NCBI GenBank assembly: GCA_963610045.1 | Contig: CAVDMS010000013.1 | Location: 1-34,078 of the forward strand | Direction of reading: 5' to 3' | Source of the DNA: F23-B02 sp963610045 | GTDB taxonomy: Bacteria > Bacillota > Clostridia > Oscillospirales > Oscillospiraceae | Length of the DNA: 34,078 bases | In this document: positions 22,201 to 30,456 of the stretch, one piece after another | Numbering within the stretch: the first letter of the stretch is position 1 | How the letters are laid out: each line of letters begins with the position of its first letter | Translations under genes and position numbers: made by a program | The notes under the pieces: model-generated | Database searches by the model: none | What the model saw: only the letters and a program-made list of their open reading frames with translations | Told to the model about the DNA's origin: nothing

Positions 22201-23841
22201 TTATCTCTTCATCTTCGGGTCGAAGGCGTCACGCAGACCGTCACCGACGAGGTTGAACGCAAGGACCGTCAGCAGCAGACAGATGCCCGCCGGGATCCAT
22301 ATGAACCAGTAGGTCGTGAGGACGTAAGTATCGTTAACGTCGTTAATGATATTGCCCCACGATGCATACGGGTACTTGACGCCGAGTCCCAGGAAGGACA
22401 GCGTCGCCTCCGTGATGATGGTACTGCCCAGACCCATGGTGCAGGTGACGATGAGCTGCGGGATGACGTTCGGGATGAGGTGCTTAAAGATCCTGCGGGA
22501 TACTCTGACGCCGCAAGCCTCGGTAGCGGTCATAAACTCCTGCTCTCTGAGAGAGAGGATCTGACCTCTGACGAGACGGGCGATACCTGCCCAACCCAAA
22601 ACGCCGAGCAGCAGCATCAGGTAGAGCATTCGGATATCCGGATCGACTCGCATCTCATCCATCATCGCACCCAAAATTATGATGATGGGCATCGAGGGGA
22701 TGCAGTAGAACACGTCGACAAGACGCATTATCACGTTGTCGATCCAGCCGCCGAAGTAGCCGGAGATACCGCCGAGGATAACTCCTATGAGGGTGGAGAT
22801 TATCATTACGACGAAGCCGATAACGAGGGATACTCTGCCGCCGTACATGAGGCGGGTGAGCATATCCATACCGTTACGGTCGGTGCCGAGCCAATGCTCG
22901 GAGTCGGGTTCGCCGTAGCGGTAGTACTTCGTGGTCTTGGTATCCTGCTGAACGTCCCACTTCTCGTGGAGAGCGTCGTACTCAAGCTCGTACTTAAACT
23001 CCTTGCCGTTTTCGTCGGTGTAGTCAAGAGTGACCGTACCGTCGAAGTCGTCGGAGCCGACCTTGCCCTCGATAGCGCCGATAAGAGCTTCTCTGAAGTC
23101 CTTGGTGATAACGAAGTCGGGGAGTATCGACTGAGTGACATAGCGGTCGATGTATGCGACCATCTCTTCGCCGGAGTAGACGTAGCCGTCGGCATCGACG
23201 GTGTACTCGGCGCCGTCCGCCGTGAAGCTCAGGGGTGCAGGTGCTGCGGTCTCCTCCGCTGCGGGTTCCTCACCCTCGGCGACCTCGGTCTCTGCGGCGT
23301 ATGCCTTGAGTGCGTTATAGATAAAGTCGTAGGAGAAGGTCTGACCTTCATCCACGGGGTTTACGAGGTCGATATATGCGATGCCTATATTTTTTCCGTT
23401 AAGCGAAATGCTGTAGAAGTCCTTGCCCTCCTTAGTCAGGGTATAGGTGGTATCCCTGTACTGGAAGGTGTCGCTGCCCTCGCTTATGGCGAGGCGGGCG
23501 TAGGACTGCACGGCTCCGGCAAACTCGTCGCCGTTGGCTGCATAAGTGTAGTCGTTGTTTTCGGCGATACCGGCAACGTCCTTGACCTGTCCGACCGTGT
23601 GATAGAACTGCTGATCCTCGGTGTAGGGGGAGATGAGTCCGCCGACGAAGGAGAACAGGAACATCAAAAGCAGGAAGCTCAGACCGGTAACGGCGAGGCT
23701 GTTTCTGATAAAGCGCTTGAATACGAGCATGGACGGCGACAGCACCTTTACACGGCGGTCGTCGTTAAGGGAGAAGCTTTCGCTCTCGGCGGACGCATTG
23801 TTCACCTGAGGCTCTTCATTCTGATTCTTATTCTTTTTCAT
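22201..23841 (-). CDS. oppC: oligopeptide ABC permease OppC with large extracytoplasmic insertion
   Basis: The second permease subunit of the peptide importer. Typical OppC proteins have about 300 residues; this has 546. A charged cytoplasmic N-terminus (1-40) leads to helix 1 (about 48-70). Then comes an extra domain of about 235 residues (about 76-312) before the standard HWLGTDRNGMDMLTRLMYGGR (split: HWLGTDRNGMDML and TRLMYGGRVSL). That standard segment normally follows helix 1 within about 35 residues. The remaining helices and the ATPase-coupling EAA loop (TEACGVRVSRRIFKHLIPNV) are intact. The extra domain is acidic, with an Ala/Glu/Pro linker near 183-204, and faces outside by topology. 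It may contact OppA or peptides; its function is unknown. Confidence 0.93.
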   Translation of the reverse strand: MKKNKNQNEEPQVNNASAESESFSLNDDRRVKVLSPSMLVFKRFIRNSLAVTGLSFLLLMFLFSFVGGLISPYTEDQQFYHTVGQVKDVAGIAENNDYTYAANGDEFAGAVQSYARLAISEGSDTFQYRDTTYTLTKEGKDFYSISLNGKNIGIAYIDLVNPVDEGQTFSYDFIYNALKAYAAETEVAEGEEPAAEETAAPAPLSFTADGAEYTVDADGYVYSGEEMVAYIDRYVTQSILPDFVITKDFREALIGAIEGKVGSDDFDGTVTLDYTDENGKEFKYELEYDALHEKWDVQQDTKTTKYYRYGEPDSEHWLGTDRNGMDMLTRLMYGGRVSLVIGFVVMIISTLIGVILGGISGYFGGWIDNVIMRLVDVFYCIPSMPIIIILGAMMDEMRVDPDIRMLYLMLLLGVLGWAGIARLVRGQILSLREQEFMTATEACGVRVSRRIFKHLIPNVIPQLIVTCTMGLGSTIITEATLSFLGLGVKYPYASWGNIINDVNDTYVLTTYWFIWIPAGICLLLTVLAFNLVGDGLRDAFDPKMKR

Positions 23842-23857
23842 CTAAGCTCCTCCTTTC

Positions 23858-24844
23858 TTATGCGATACGGACACGGGGATCGACCACGGCGTACAGAACG
23901 TCGGCGATCAGGTTGCCCACAAGTGTCAGCAATGCAAGGAATACGAGGTAGAACATACTGAAGGGGATGTCACCTGCGACCATCGCATAGTAGGATGCAT
24001 AGCCTATGCCGGGGATGGAGAACAGCGTCTCGGTGATGAGTGCGCCGGAGAAGAGTCCAGGCAGGGAGCCGCCGAGGATGGTGACGATGGGGATGAGGGT
24101 GTTTCTGAAGGCGTGATGATATATGACCTTTCTCTCGGAAAGACCCTTTGCTCTTGCGGTCCTTATGTAGTCGGCGTTGAGAACTTCGAGCATATTGGTT
24201 CTCGTGTATCTCATAAGAGAACCCATGCTGACGACGACCAGCGTGACGACAGGCATCACGAGGTGGTTTGCATAGTCAAGTATCTGTCCGCCCGTGCTGA
24301 GCATATCATGCTGACGTCCCGTAAGTCCGAACAGGTCAAACCAGCCGAGCTTTACGGAGAACACGAGCTTTAAGAGCGATGCAAAGAAGAAGGTGGGCAG
24401 CGAAATACCGGCAAGCGCAATGATGGAAACGACATAGTCCGTCTTGCTGTACTGCTTCGTTGCGGCGATAACGCCGAGGGGAATTGCGATGATGACTTCA
24501 AAGAAGAAGGCTATCGCACCCATAATGAAGCTGATCCAAATGGTATCGTTGAACTTCTCAAGTACGGGAACGGTGTAGTGCCAGCTGTCGCCGAAGTTGC
24601 CCTGGAACACGTTTGTGAGCCATGTCCAGAAGCCTGCAAAGACGTTACCGTTCATATTATACATTTCATTTAGTTGGGCGAGCCATTCTTCATAGCTCTT
24701 TGCGCCGGGCTGCTGTGATTTCTGACGAGCCACTGCTTCCACATAGGACGTGGGAAGGCTTCGCATGAGCGCATATATAATAAGCGCCACAAGTAAGAGG
24801 ATGAGTACTGAGATAAGCACCCTCTTAAGGATGTATTTCCACAC
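23858..24844 (-). CDS. oppB: oligopeptide ABC permease OppB
   Basis: The first permease subunit, 328 residues, normal for the family. It begins MWKYILKRVLISVLILLLVA with the conserved first helix. Six helices are visible. The EAA coupling loop is YIRTARAKGLSERKVIYHHA (about 224-243), followed by FRNTLIPIVTILGGSLPGLFSGALI, quoted in parts as FRNTLIPIV and GALITETLFSIPG. ATG at 24844 is preceded by GGAG. It is the first gene after oppA, separated by 178 bases containing a stem-loop. Confidence 0.94.
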   Translation of the reverse strand: MWKYILKRVLISVLILLLVALIIYALMRSLPTSYVEAVARQKSQQPGAKSYEEWLAQLNEMYNMNGNVFAGFWTWLTNVFQGNFGDSWHYTVPVLEKFNDTIWISFIMGAIAFFFEVIIAIPLGVIAATKQYSKTDYVVSIIALAGISLPTFFFASLLKLVFSVKLGWFDLFGLTGRQHDMLSTGGQILDYANHLVMPVVTLVVVSMGSLMRYTRTNMLEVLNADYIRTARAKGLSERKVIYHHAFRNTLIPIVTILGGSLPGLFSGALITETLFSIPGIGYASYYAMVAGDIPFSMFYLVFLALLTLVGNLIADVLYAVVDPRVRIA

Positions 24845-24946
24845 GGGTCTTTCCTCCGATCTGTTTTACGACATACTGTGCTGCATATCAGACAGGCGTC
24901 TGTATTGACCGGGCGTCTCCCGGACGCCTCTCCGATTTGCAGCACG

Positions 24947-24982
24947 GTTGCCCTGAGGCCCCATTTGAGGTCTCAGGGCAAC
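24947..24982. other. stem-loop between oppA and oppB
   Basis: An 11-bp perfect stem (GTTGCCCTGAG/CTCAGGGCAAC), extended by inner pairs, lies 41 bases after the oppA stop. A T-run follows it only on the plus strand, so in the oppA direction it lacks the U-tract of an intrinsic terminator. It probably protects the oppA mRNA 3' end and allows partial readthrough. A smaller stem GGCGTC/GACGCC lies at 24912-24927. Confidence 0.65.
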
Positions 24983-25022
24983 TTTTTGCTTAGTTGCTAA
25001 GTATAATCAGTTTAAGTTCCGA

Positions 25023-27275
25023 TTACTTGAGCTCCATATTCTCGATCTCGCTCATCCAGCCGTAGAACGGGGTGATGTCGGGAGTTACGGTGTCGCTGTT
25101 GACACGCTCGGTGCTCCAGATGATGCAGTTCTTGCGCTGATATACAGGAATCTCAACGGCCCAGTCAAGGACAATGTCAAGGCATTCCTTGTACATACCC
25201 TTACGGAAGCTCTGATCGTCGCTCGTACGAGCCTCAAGGATGAGGCTGTCAAGCTCTGCGTCAGCGATCCTGTAGTGGTTGGAGCCGGTCTGGTTGGAGG
25301 AATGATATACCTGGTACATATCGGGGTCAACGGTTGCGCCCCAAGCTGCTGCCCACATATCGACCTCGCCCGCATCGAGAGCATCCCAAAGTGCGGTGGA
25401 GTCGGTCATGTCGGTTACGATAAGCTTCATGCCGATGTCGGCGAGAGCCTTGCTTGCCTCGGTGAGGACCATGAATGCGGGGTGATCGCCTTCGCCGTTT
25501 GCGGGGATCTGTACCTCGTACTCAAGAGAAGCACCTGCGGGAGCTGCGGTGACCTTGCCGTCCTCGACGGTGTAGCCTGCTGCTTCGAGGTAGCCGAGAG
25601 CAGCCTGCTTTGCAGCCTCGTAACGCTCGTCGGCGCTCATGCTGCTGGTGTAGATGGGATCGCCGTTTACGTCAACGGAGAATGCGATCTGGTAGCCTGC
25701 GTCAGTTGCCTGAGGAGCTGCCCAGGAGGTGTTGGAAATGGGGTAGTTGATGACGGATGCCATCTCGCCGTAGTAGGAGTCGATGGAAACGTCACGGTAT
25801 ACTGCAAAGATGGTTGCGATTGCCTTGCGCAGGTCCTTGGAAGCCTCGGAGGAAGGATCAGTGCCGACCTTCACGTTGTTTGCGCAGATGCCGATGTAGC
25901 CGTAGCCGAGGTTGTCAACAAGGTCGGTGGTGATCTTGTCGCCGGTGAGCTCCTTGTTGCTGTTTTCCTTCTTGATCGCCTTGACGGTATCGTCGTTGAT
26001 GGTGGGATCGGTCAGGTCGATGGTGCCGGTAACAACGCCGTTGAGCTTATCGCCCTCGGTGGTGCACTGCTGGAAGTTGACGTTCTTGATCTTGGGGGCG
26101 CCGAGGAAGTAGCTGTCGTTGCGCTCGAACTTTACAACGCCGTCCTTGAACTCAATGAACTTGTAGGGGCCTGCGCCCATGGGGGTAGTGGTCTTTGCAC
26201 GAACGGTGGAGAGGTCGCCCTTCTCGAAACCGAACTGGTTGTTGTCGTAGTCGTACTTGGAAGCGTCGCCGTAGTAGTGCATAGGAGCAACAACGACTGC
26301 GAGCTGGTAAATTGCGACTGCGTCGAACTTATCCATAACGATGCGCATGCTGTAGTCGCCGGTCTTCTGGATGCCGGAGATGCTTGCAGCGGAATCGCCG
26401 GTCTTAACGCCGACGGTGGGGTATGCGTAGACTTCCTCGTCCATCATGTCAGCAAGAGCGTCGGAGTTGCCGACTTCCTTCTCCATTGCGGTGAAGTTCC
26501 ATGCGTACTGGTTGCCGAGCTCCATTGCGAACTCCTCAACGGTCTTGGAATCGCCGCTGAAGCCCCATGCTGCGGATGCGCTTGCTACGTCGCCTTCTGC
26601 GCAGATGCCTGCCTCAACGCAGTAGTCAACGATGCCCTGTGCAAAGGGAACGAGTGCGTTGTCGAATGCATCCCAGAACTTGGTCTGCTGCTCTTCGGTC
26701 CAGTTGTCGAAATTGGTGTTGTCACGGCCTGCCTCTGCAAGTGCCTTGGAGAGGGTGGTCATGCCCGCACGGTACTCGTCGATGCCCTGGATGGGCTGTG
26801 CGTACAGAGTGCTTGCACCGTCATAGGTGGGGTCGCAGAGAACGTACATGCTGAAGATGACGTCGTCGATGGTGAGCTTCTCACCGTCGGAGAACTTGAC
26901 ATCGTCACGGATGGTGATGTCGTAGTAAACGGTGCCGTCATCGTTCTGGGTGATCTCACAATTGCCAAGGCCCTTGTAGGTGTAATCCTTGCCGTTGTAA
27001 GAATGGGTCTCGCCCTCGATACCGTTCATGATGATGGCGCCGGTACGATCGGAAGCCAGAAGGCTAACCGAAGTCATAGAATAGACGTCCTGGTCATAAG
27101 CGGTCTCGGAGAAGAACGGGGAGAACTTCTCGTTGAACTGGCTGTAGCCTACAACGAGGGGGGTGGTGTTATTCTTGCTGTTTTCGTCGCTGTCCTTGTC
27201 CTTGCAGCCTGCGAACAGGCAGAGGCACATAAGCATGGCGAGGACCAGAGCAAGAATGCGTGTTGCTTTCTTCAT
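25023..27275 (-). CDS. oppA: peptide-binding lipoprotein OppA (SBP_bac_5 family)
   Basis: The extracellular substrate-binding protein of the Opp importer. The signal peptide MKKATRILALVLAMLMCLCL ends in the lipobox LFAGC, so Cys24 is lipidated and the protein stays at the membrane. Family features include VVGYSQFNEKFSPFF near the start, YYDITIRDDVKFSDGEKLT (about 110-128) and GAGPYKFIEF. The length of 750 residues is well above the usual 520-600; extra sequence lies near 170-290 (KALAEAGRDNTNFDNWTEEQ region). AGGAGG precedes the ATG at good spacing. It is followed by oppBCDF on the same strand. A probable promoter lies at 27301-27328. Confidence 0.93.
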   Translation of the reverse strand: MKKATRILALVLAMLMCLCLFAGCKDKDSDENSKNNTTPLVVGYSQFNEKFSPFFSETAYDQDVYSMTSVSLLASDRTGAIIMNGIEGETHSYNGKDYTYKGLGNCEITQNDDGTVYYDITIRDDVKFSDGEKLTIDDVIFSMYVLCDPTYDGASTLYAQPIQGIDEYRAGMTTLSKALAEAGRDNTNFDNWTEEQQTKFWDAFDNALVPFAQGIVDYCVEAGICAEGDVASASAAWGFSGDSKTVEEFAMELGNQYAWNFTAMEKEVGNSDALADMMDEEVYAYPTVGVKTGDSAASISGIQKTGDYSMRIVMDKFDAVAIYQLAVVVAPMHYYGDASKYDYDNNQFGFEKGDLSTVRAKTTTPMGAGPYKFIEFKDGVVKFERNDSYFLGAPKIKNVNFQQCTTEGDKLNGVVTGTIDLTDPTINDDTVKAIKKENSNKELTGDKITTDLVDNLGYGYIGICANNVKVGTDPSSEASKDLRKAIATIFAVYRDVSIDSYYGEMASVINYPISNTSWAAPQATDAGYQIAFSVDVNGDPIYTSSMSADERYEAAKQAALGYLEAAGYTVEDGKVTAAPAGASLEYEVQIPANGEGDHPAFMVLTEASKALADIGMKLIVTDMTDSTALWDALDAGEVDMWAAAWGATVDPDMYQVYHSSNQTGSNHYRIADAELDSLILEARTSDDQSFRKGMYKECLDIVLDWAVEIPVYQRKNCIIWSTERVNSDTVTPDITPFYGWMSEIENMELK

Positions 27276-27300
27276 AAGATATCCTCCTTATTGAAATGCT

Positions 27301-27328
27301 TTTATAAAACGGAGACCTCTCCGGGCAA
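27301..27328 (-). promoter_or_regulatory. probable promoter of oppA
   Basis: TTGCCC (27323-27328) and TATAAA (27301-27306) are separated by 16 bases on the minus strand. The spacer contains a short hairpin (CGGAGA/TCTCCG) followed by TTTTATAA, which could weakly terminate transcription from the gene before it. Confidence 0.45.
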
Positions 27329-27341
27329 ACAAATTAGTGCG

Positions 27342-27875
27342 TCACTCAGACTTTTTCCAGTTGAGCGACATGATGCGCTTTCTGAGATACAGCGCACAGG
27401 CGGCGCAGAGTGCGGAAACGAGCGCAAGCAGCAGCGGTGCAAGGAGTCCTCCCCCGGAGGTAAAGATATGCACGACCGCACACACAAGCTCAACGAGCGC
27501 AAATATCGCCAAGGTAAGCAGACGGACGGGATAGACCTCAACGCTTTTGCGGTAGCGGTAGCCTCGCAGTCCCTTATCCTCGGCTTTGAGCTTCATCGCC
27601 GACGAGATAAGCGTCACCGCCGTGATGAGCTGCGCTATCCACGGCAGCATAAGGTGCAGTCCGTTTGCGTCCGGCACACCGATAATGAAGCCGGGGCAAA
27701 AGCCCAACAGCACGGCGATCGCCGTGAGTATGCGGGTTTTTTTGCAAAAGTCCGCAAGACTGCCGGACACGGGAACGTAGTATGCGCCCTCGTATATGTA
27801 CTCCCCGTTCAGCTCGGCACGAAAGTCGTTTAAATGCTCTCGCCTTCCGGGGCGCTTATTCTTTTTTTCGGCCAT
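27342..27875 (-). CDS. four-helix membrane protein between pepF and oppA
   Basis: I do not recognise the family. The 177-residue protein has a basic, cytoplasmic N-terminal region (KKNKRPGRREHLNDF). A short GEYIYEGAYYVP segment follows. Four hydrophobic helices are seen at about 48-66, 73-92, 113-137 and 139-160, ending in a basic tail (RKRIMSLNWKKSE). Its ATG shares one base with the pepF stop (TAATG), and no strong ribosome-binding site is seen, so translation is probably coupled. It lies in the same transcript as pepF and just before oppA. Confidence 0.75.
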   Translation of the reverse strand: MAEKKNKRPGRREHLNDFRAELNGEYIYEGAYYVPVSGSLADFCKKTRILTAIAVLLGFCPGFIIGVPDANGLHLMLPWIAQLITAVTLISSAMKLKAEDKGLRGYRYRKSVEVYPVRLLTLAIFALVELVCAVVHIFTSGGGLLAPLLLALVSALCAACALYLRKRIMSLNWKKSE

Positions 27876-29578
27876 TACTCTATACCGTCAAGGTCGGCAT
27901 TGCGGAGCCATTCGTCTGCCGCAAGGCACACGCCCTCAAGGCATTTCTCGTCAAACGGACTTTGAAGTCCCGCCTCGAAAAGCAGCTCGGTAAAGAGCTT
28001 GCTGCCGCCGAAGGAGGAATACTTCATATAGTGCTTCCACGCATCGGGCAGGTCTTTCATTATCATAGCCCAAAACTCAAGCGCAACGGTCTGCGCAAGG
28101 CAGTAATCAATATAGTAGAAGGGGCTGGAATATATGTGGTGCTGTCTCTGCCAGCCCTCGCCCTCGGCGTAGAACGGGATCTCGCCGTCAAGCTTCGCCC
28201 ACGGCATATACACGCCCAAAAGCTCCTTCCACACCGCATGACGCTCGGCGGGAGTAAGCTCCGGCTTTTCGTACACGATGTGCTGGAAGTGGTCGACCAT
28301 CGTTCCGTAGGGTATAAAGGTTATCGCACCCGAAAGGTGGCTGTATTTAAACTTGCGGGTGTCGTCGCCGAAGAAGCCCTCCGACCACGGCCATGCGAAA
28401 AATTCCATGGACATGGAATGCACCTCGCACGCCTCAAGCGACGGCCAAGTGGCGGAAAGCGGTACTCTCTTGCGGTTGAGCCATGCGGCAAAGGCGTGTC
28501 CCGCCTCATGCGTCACGGTCTCGACATCGTCACGGGTGCCGTTGAAGTTTGCAAAGATAAACGGCGCTTCGTAGTCCGGGATGCTGGTGCAGTAACCGCC
28601 GCCCTCCTTGCCTTCGGTGGAAAGCACGTCCATGAGCTTGTCATTGAGCATCATGTTAAAGAACTCGGAGGTCTCCGGCGAAAGCTCGTCGTAGAACTTT
28701 TTGCCGTGCGCCAGTATCGCATCGGCGTCGCCCTGCGGCTTTGCGTTGCCGGATCTGAAGGTCAGCGCATTGTCGGCAAAGCTCATGGGATAGCTCTTGC
28801 CGAGGCGCTTTGCCTGATCTCTGTAAATTTTGTCCGCCACGGGGACTATGTACTTCACGACGGCAGAGCGGAACTTCTCCACGTCTTCCTTCGTGTAGCA
28901 GTTGCGGTTCATGCGGTAGTAGCCGAGCTCAACGTAATTTTCATAGCCGAGCTTCTTGCCCATCGTATCACGCAGGCGGACAAGCTCGTCATATATCCCG
29001 TCGAGGCGCTCCTGATTGTCCTTATACCACTGACCCTCCGCCTTCCACGCGGCAAGACGCAGCGCATCGTCGGCGTCGTTTTTAAAGGGCTGTATCTGGC
29101 TTATGGTATACACTCCGCCGTTGAAGGGTATCTGAGCGGAGGCGAGCAGCTTTTCGTACTCCTGCGTCAGATCGCTCTCCGCCTGAAGCTCCGGAATGAT
29201 CTCCGGCGAAAAGCTCTTGAGTGCGATCTCGGCGTTTATGAACAGGACCTCTCCGAAGTCCTCGGAAAACTCCTTGCGGAAGGGGCTTTTGAGCAGAGCC
29301 TCGGTCCACTTCTGATTGTACTCCTCGACCTCCGGCAGCGCATTGTTGAAGAACTTCTTCTCCTCGTCGTAAAAAGCGTCCCTCGTGTCGATGGAGTGGC
29401 GGATGTACGCAAGGTTCACAAGCGTGTCAAGATGGCGCTGCAGCTCGTCGTACTCAAGAAAGACCTTCTTCGCCTCGTCATAGCTTTCGGCGGCTTCAAG
29501 TCTTGCGGTAAGCTCGCATATGCTCTTTTTGCACGCCTCCATATCGGGGCGGCTGTACGGCATCTTTCCGAATTCCAT
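27875..29578 (-). CDS. M3-family oligoendopeptidase (PepF-like)
   Basis: A cytoplasmic zinc metallopeptidase that cleaves short peptides, 567 residues from the preferred start. The zinc motif is HEAGH (about 357-361, with Glu358 catalytic), and the third ligand lies in CEVHSMSMEFF (Glu near 385). An EFWAMIMKD segment and the HHIYSSPFYYIDYCLAQ region (split: HHIYSSPFYY and IDYCLAQ) form the substrate-binding helices of this family. The frame extends upstream to 29746, but the ATG at 29578 follows GGGTGA by six bases and the strong promoter at 29658-29686 makes longer forms unlikely. Its position before the Opp genes suggests hydrolysis of imported peptides. Confidence 0.92.
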   Translation of the reverse strand: MEFGKMPYSRPDMEACKKSICELTARLEAAESYDEAKKVFLEYDELQRHLDTLVNLAYIRHSIDTRDAFYDEEKKFFNNALPEVEEYNQKWTEALLKSPFRKEFSEDFGEVLFINAEIALKSFSPEIIPELQAESDLTQEYEKLLASAQIPFNGGVYTISQIQPFKNDADDALRLAAWKAEGQWYKDNQERLDGIYDELVRLRDTMGKKLGYENYVELGYYRMNRNCYTKEDVEKFRSAVVKYIVPVADKIYRDQAKRLGKSYPMSFADNALTFRSGNAKPQGDADAILAHGKKFYDELSPETSEFFNMMLNDKLMDVLSTEGKEGGGYCTSIPDYEAPFIFANFNGTRDDVETVTHEAGHAFAAWLNRKRVPLSATWPSLEACEVHSMSMEFFAWPWSEGFFGDDTRKFKYSHLSGAITFIPYGTMVDHFQHIVYEKPELTPAERHAVWKELLGVYMPWAKLDGEIPFYAEGEGWQRQHHIYSSPFYYIDYCLAQTVALEFWAMIMKDLPDAWKHYMKYSSFGGSKLFTELLFEAGLQSPFDEKCLEGVCLAADEWLRNADLDGIE

Positions 29579-29657
29579 CTTTTTCACCCTTTCTCGGCAT
29601 CGCTTTAAATCGGTAATGTGCCGACAAACACAAATGTCCATAGAATAAAGATAAATC

Positions 29658-29686
29658 ATTATAGCATGGATTTTTCGGTTTAGCAA
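29658..29686 (-). promoter_or_regulatory. strong promoter of the pepF gene
   Basis: TTGCTA (29681-29686) and TATAAT (29658-29663) are separated by 17 bases, with an extended TGC before the -10. The leader is about 70 bases. A TGTACA palindrome (29687-29692) adjoins the -35. Confidence 0.75.
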
Positions 29687-29804
29687 TGTACAAAATGCGT
29701 TTTTTTGCAGCAAGTTTTTGCCGTTTGGAGGTCGACATATGTACAATTTATATCAAATGTATGGAATTGCACACGATCATGCGCAGAAAATGCAGCGTCC
29801 AAAC

Positions 29805-29833
29805 TTGTCAAACGGACGCTTTTGGCTTATAAT
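29805..29833 (+). promoter_or_regulatory. sigma-A promoter of the coiled-coil protein gene
   Basis: TTGTCA (29805-29810) and TATAAT (29828-29833) are separated by 17 bases, about 37 bases before the ATG. It is divergent from the pepF promoter. Confidence 0.8.
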
Positions 29834-29870
29834 GGTGCTAATTATATAATGTATATGGGGAGAGTTTAAA

Positions 29871-30254
29871 ATGAGAAAAAAAGCAGAAACAACGACAAAC
29901 GAGCTTCAGCTTTCGATACAGCCCGTACCGTCCGGCGCTCTTGAGGAGCTTCTGACAGCCGAGCTTATGCGCAGCGGCAAGCTCAGCGTCCGCAAGGCAT
30001 TGCAGCTTATCCGCAAGGTGGACTTCAAAAAGGCGCTCATCGTCTCCGGTGCCGCAGCAGCGGCGGTGTCCGTCGTGAACCTCACGGGGAAGTATCGCTT
30101 CTACAAGTCCGTGGTGTCGGGCGAGCTTAAAAAGCAGCTTGCGCCCGTAAACAAAAAGCTCGACGAGCTGCAAAAGCAGAACCTTGAGCTTCAAAAGCAG
30201 CTCGACGAGCTAAACGGCGTTGAGCCTGCCCCCTCCGTCAAAAAGCACCGCTGA
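29871..30254 (+). CDS. small membrane protein with C-terminal coiled coil
   Basis: I do not recognise the family. The 127-residue protein has an N-terminal polar region (1-50), a single hydrophobic helix (about 55-71, ALIVSGAAAAAVSVVNL) and a coiled coil from about 85 to 115 with leucine/lysine heptads (KKLDELQKQNLELQKQLDEL). It ends in a basic tail (PSVKKHR). It is monocistronic, with its own strong promoter and a 13-bp-stem terminator. GGGGAG precedes the ATG by about nine bases. It is divergent from pepF. It could be a scaffold or partner for a membrane complex; no catalytic motif is present. Confidence 0.78.
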   Translation: MRKKAETTTNELQLSIQPVPSGALEELLTAELMRSGKLSVRKALQLIRKVDFKKALIVSGAAAAAVSVVNLTGKYRFYKSVVSGELKKQLAPVNKKLDELQKQNLELQKQLDELNGVEPAPSVKKHR

Positions 30255-30268
30255 ACCGCATGCGCTAA

Positions 30269-30300
30269 AAAAATGACGTCCGCCCTTGGACGTCATTTTT
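30269..30300 (+). terminator. terminator of the coiled-coil protein gene
   Basis: The 13-base arms AAAAATGACGTCC/GGACGTCATTTTT with a 6-base loop are followed by CTTTT. It lies 15 bases after the stop. Confidence 0.9.
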
Positions 30301-30381
30301 CTTTTGCGGTAATTTTGTTTATGCAATTTGCATACTATTGTCATGTTATTTTCAGCAAAATGTAGAATCGGTCGTTTTTGT

Positions 30382-30410
30382 TTGACTTTTAACAGTGTTA
30401 ATTATTTAAT
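30382..30410 (+). promoter_or_regulatory. probable promoter and operator of the flavoprotein gene
   Basis: TTGACT (30382-30387) and TTTAAT (30405-30410) are 17 bases apart. The spacer holds a perfect palindrome TTAACAGTGTTAA (30389-30401), and TGTTAA-TTAT-TTAAT (30396-30410) overlaps the -10. The latter resembles the Rex site TGTTAA-N4-TTAACA imperfectly. A redox-sensing repressor is a possible controller. Confidence 0.5.
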
Positions 30411-30456
30411 TATATGTATAGGGTGAGAAAACAAAAACATTGCAAGGAGGAGTAAT

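Noticed and set aside
22009..23961. A 650-codon open frame on the plus strand across oppC
   Set aside because: It spans gene boundaries of three minus-strand genes and has no family pattern.
25275..27833. An 852-codon open frame on the plus strand opposite oppA
   Set aside because: It is a GC-bias shadow with Cys/Gly/Val-rich nonsense composition and no start signal; oppA has a signal peptide, lipobox and family motifs.
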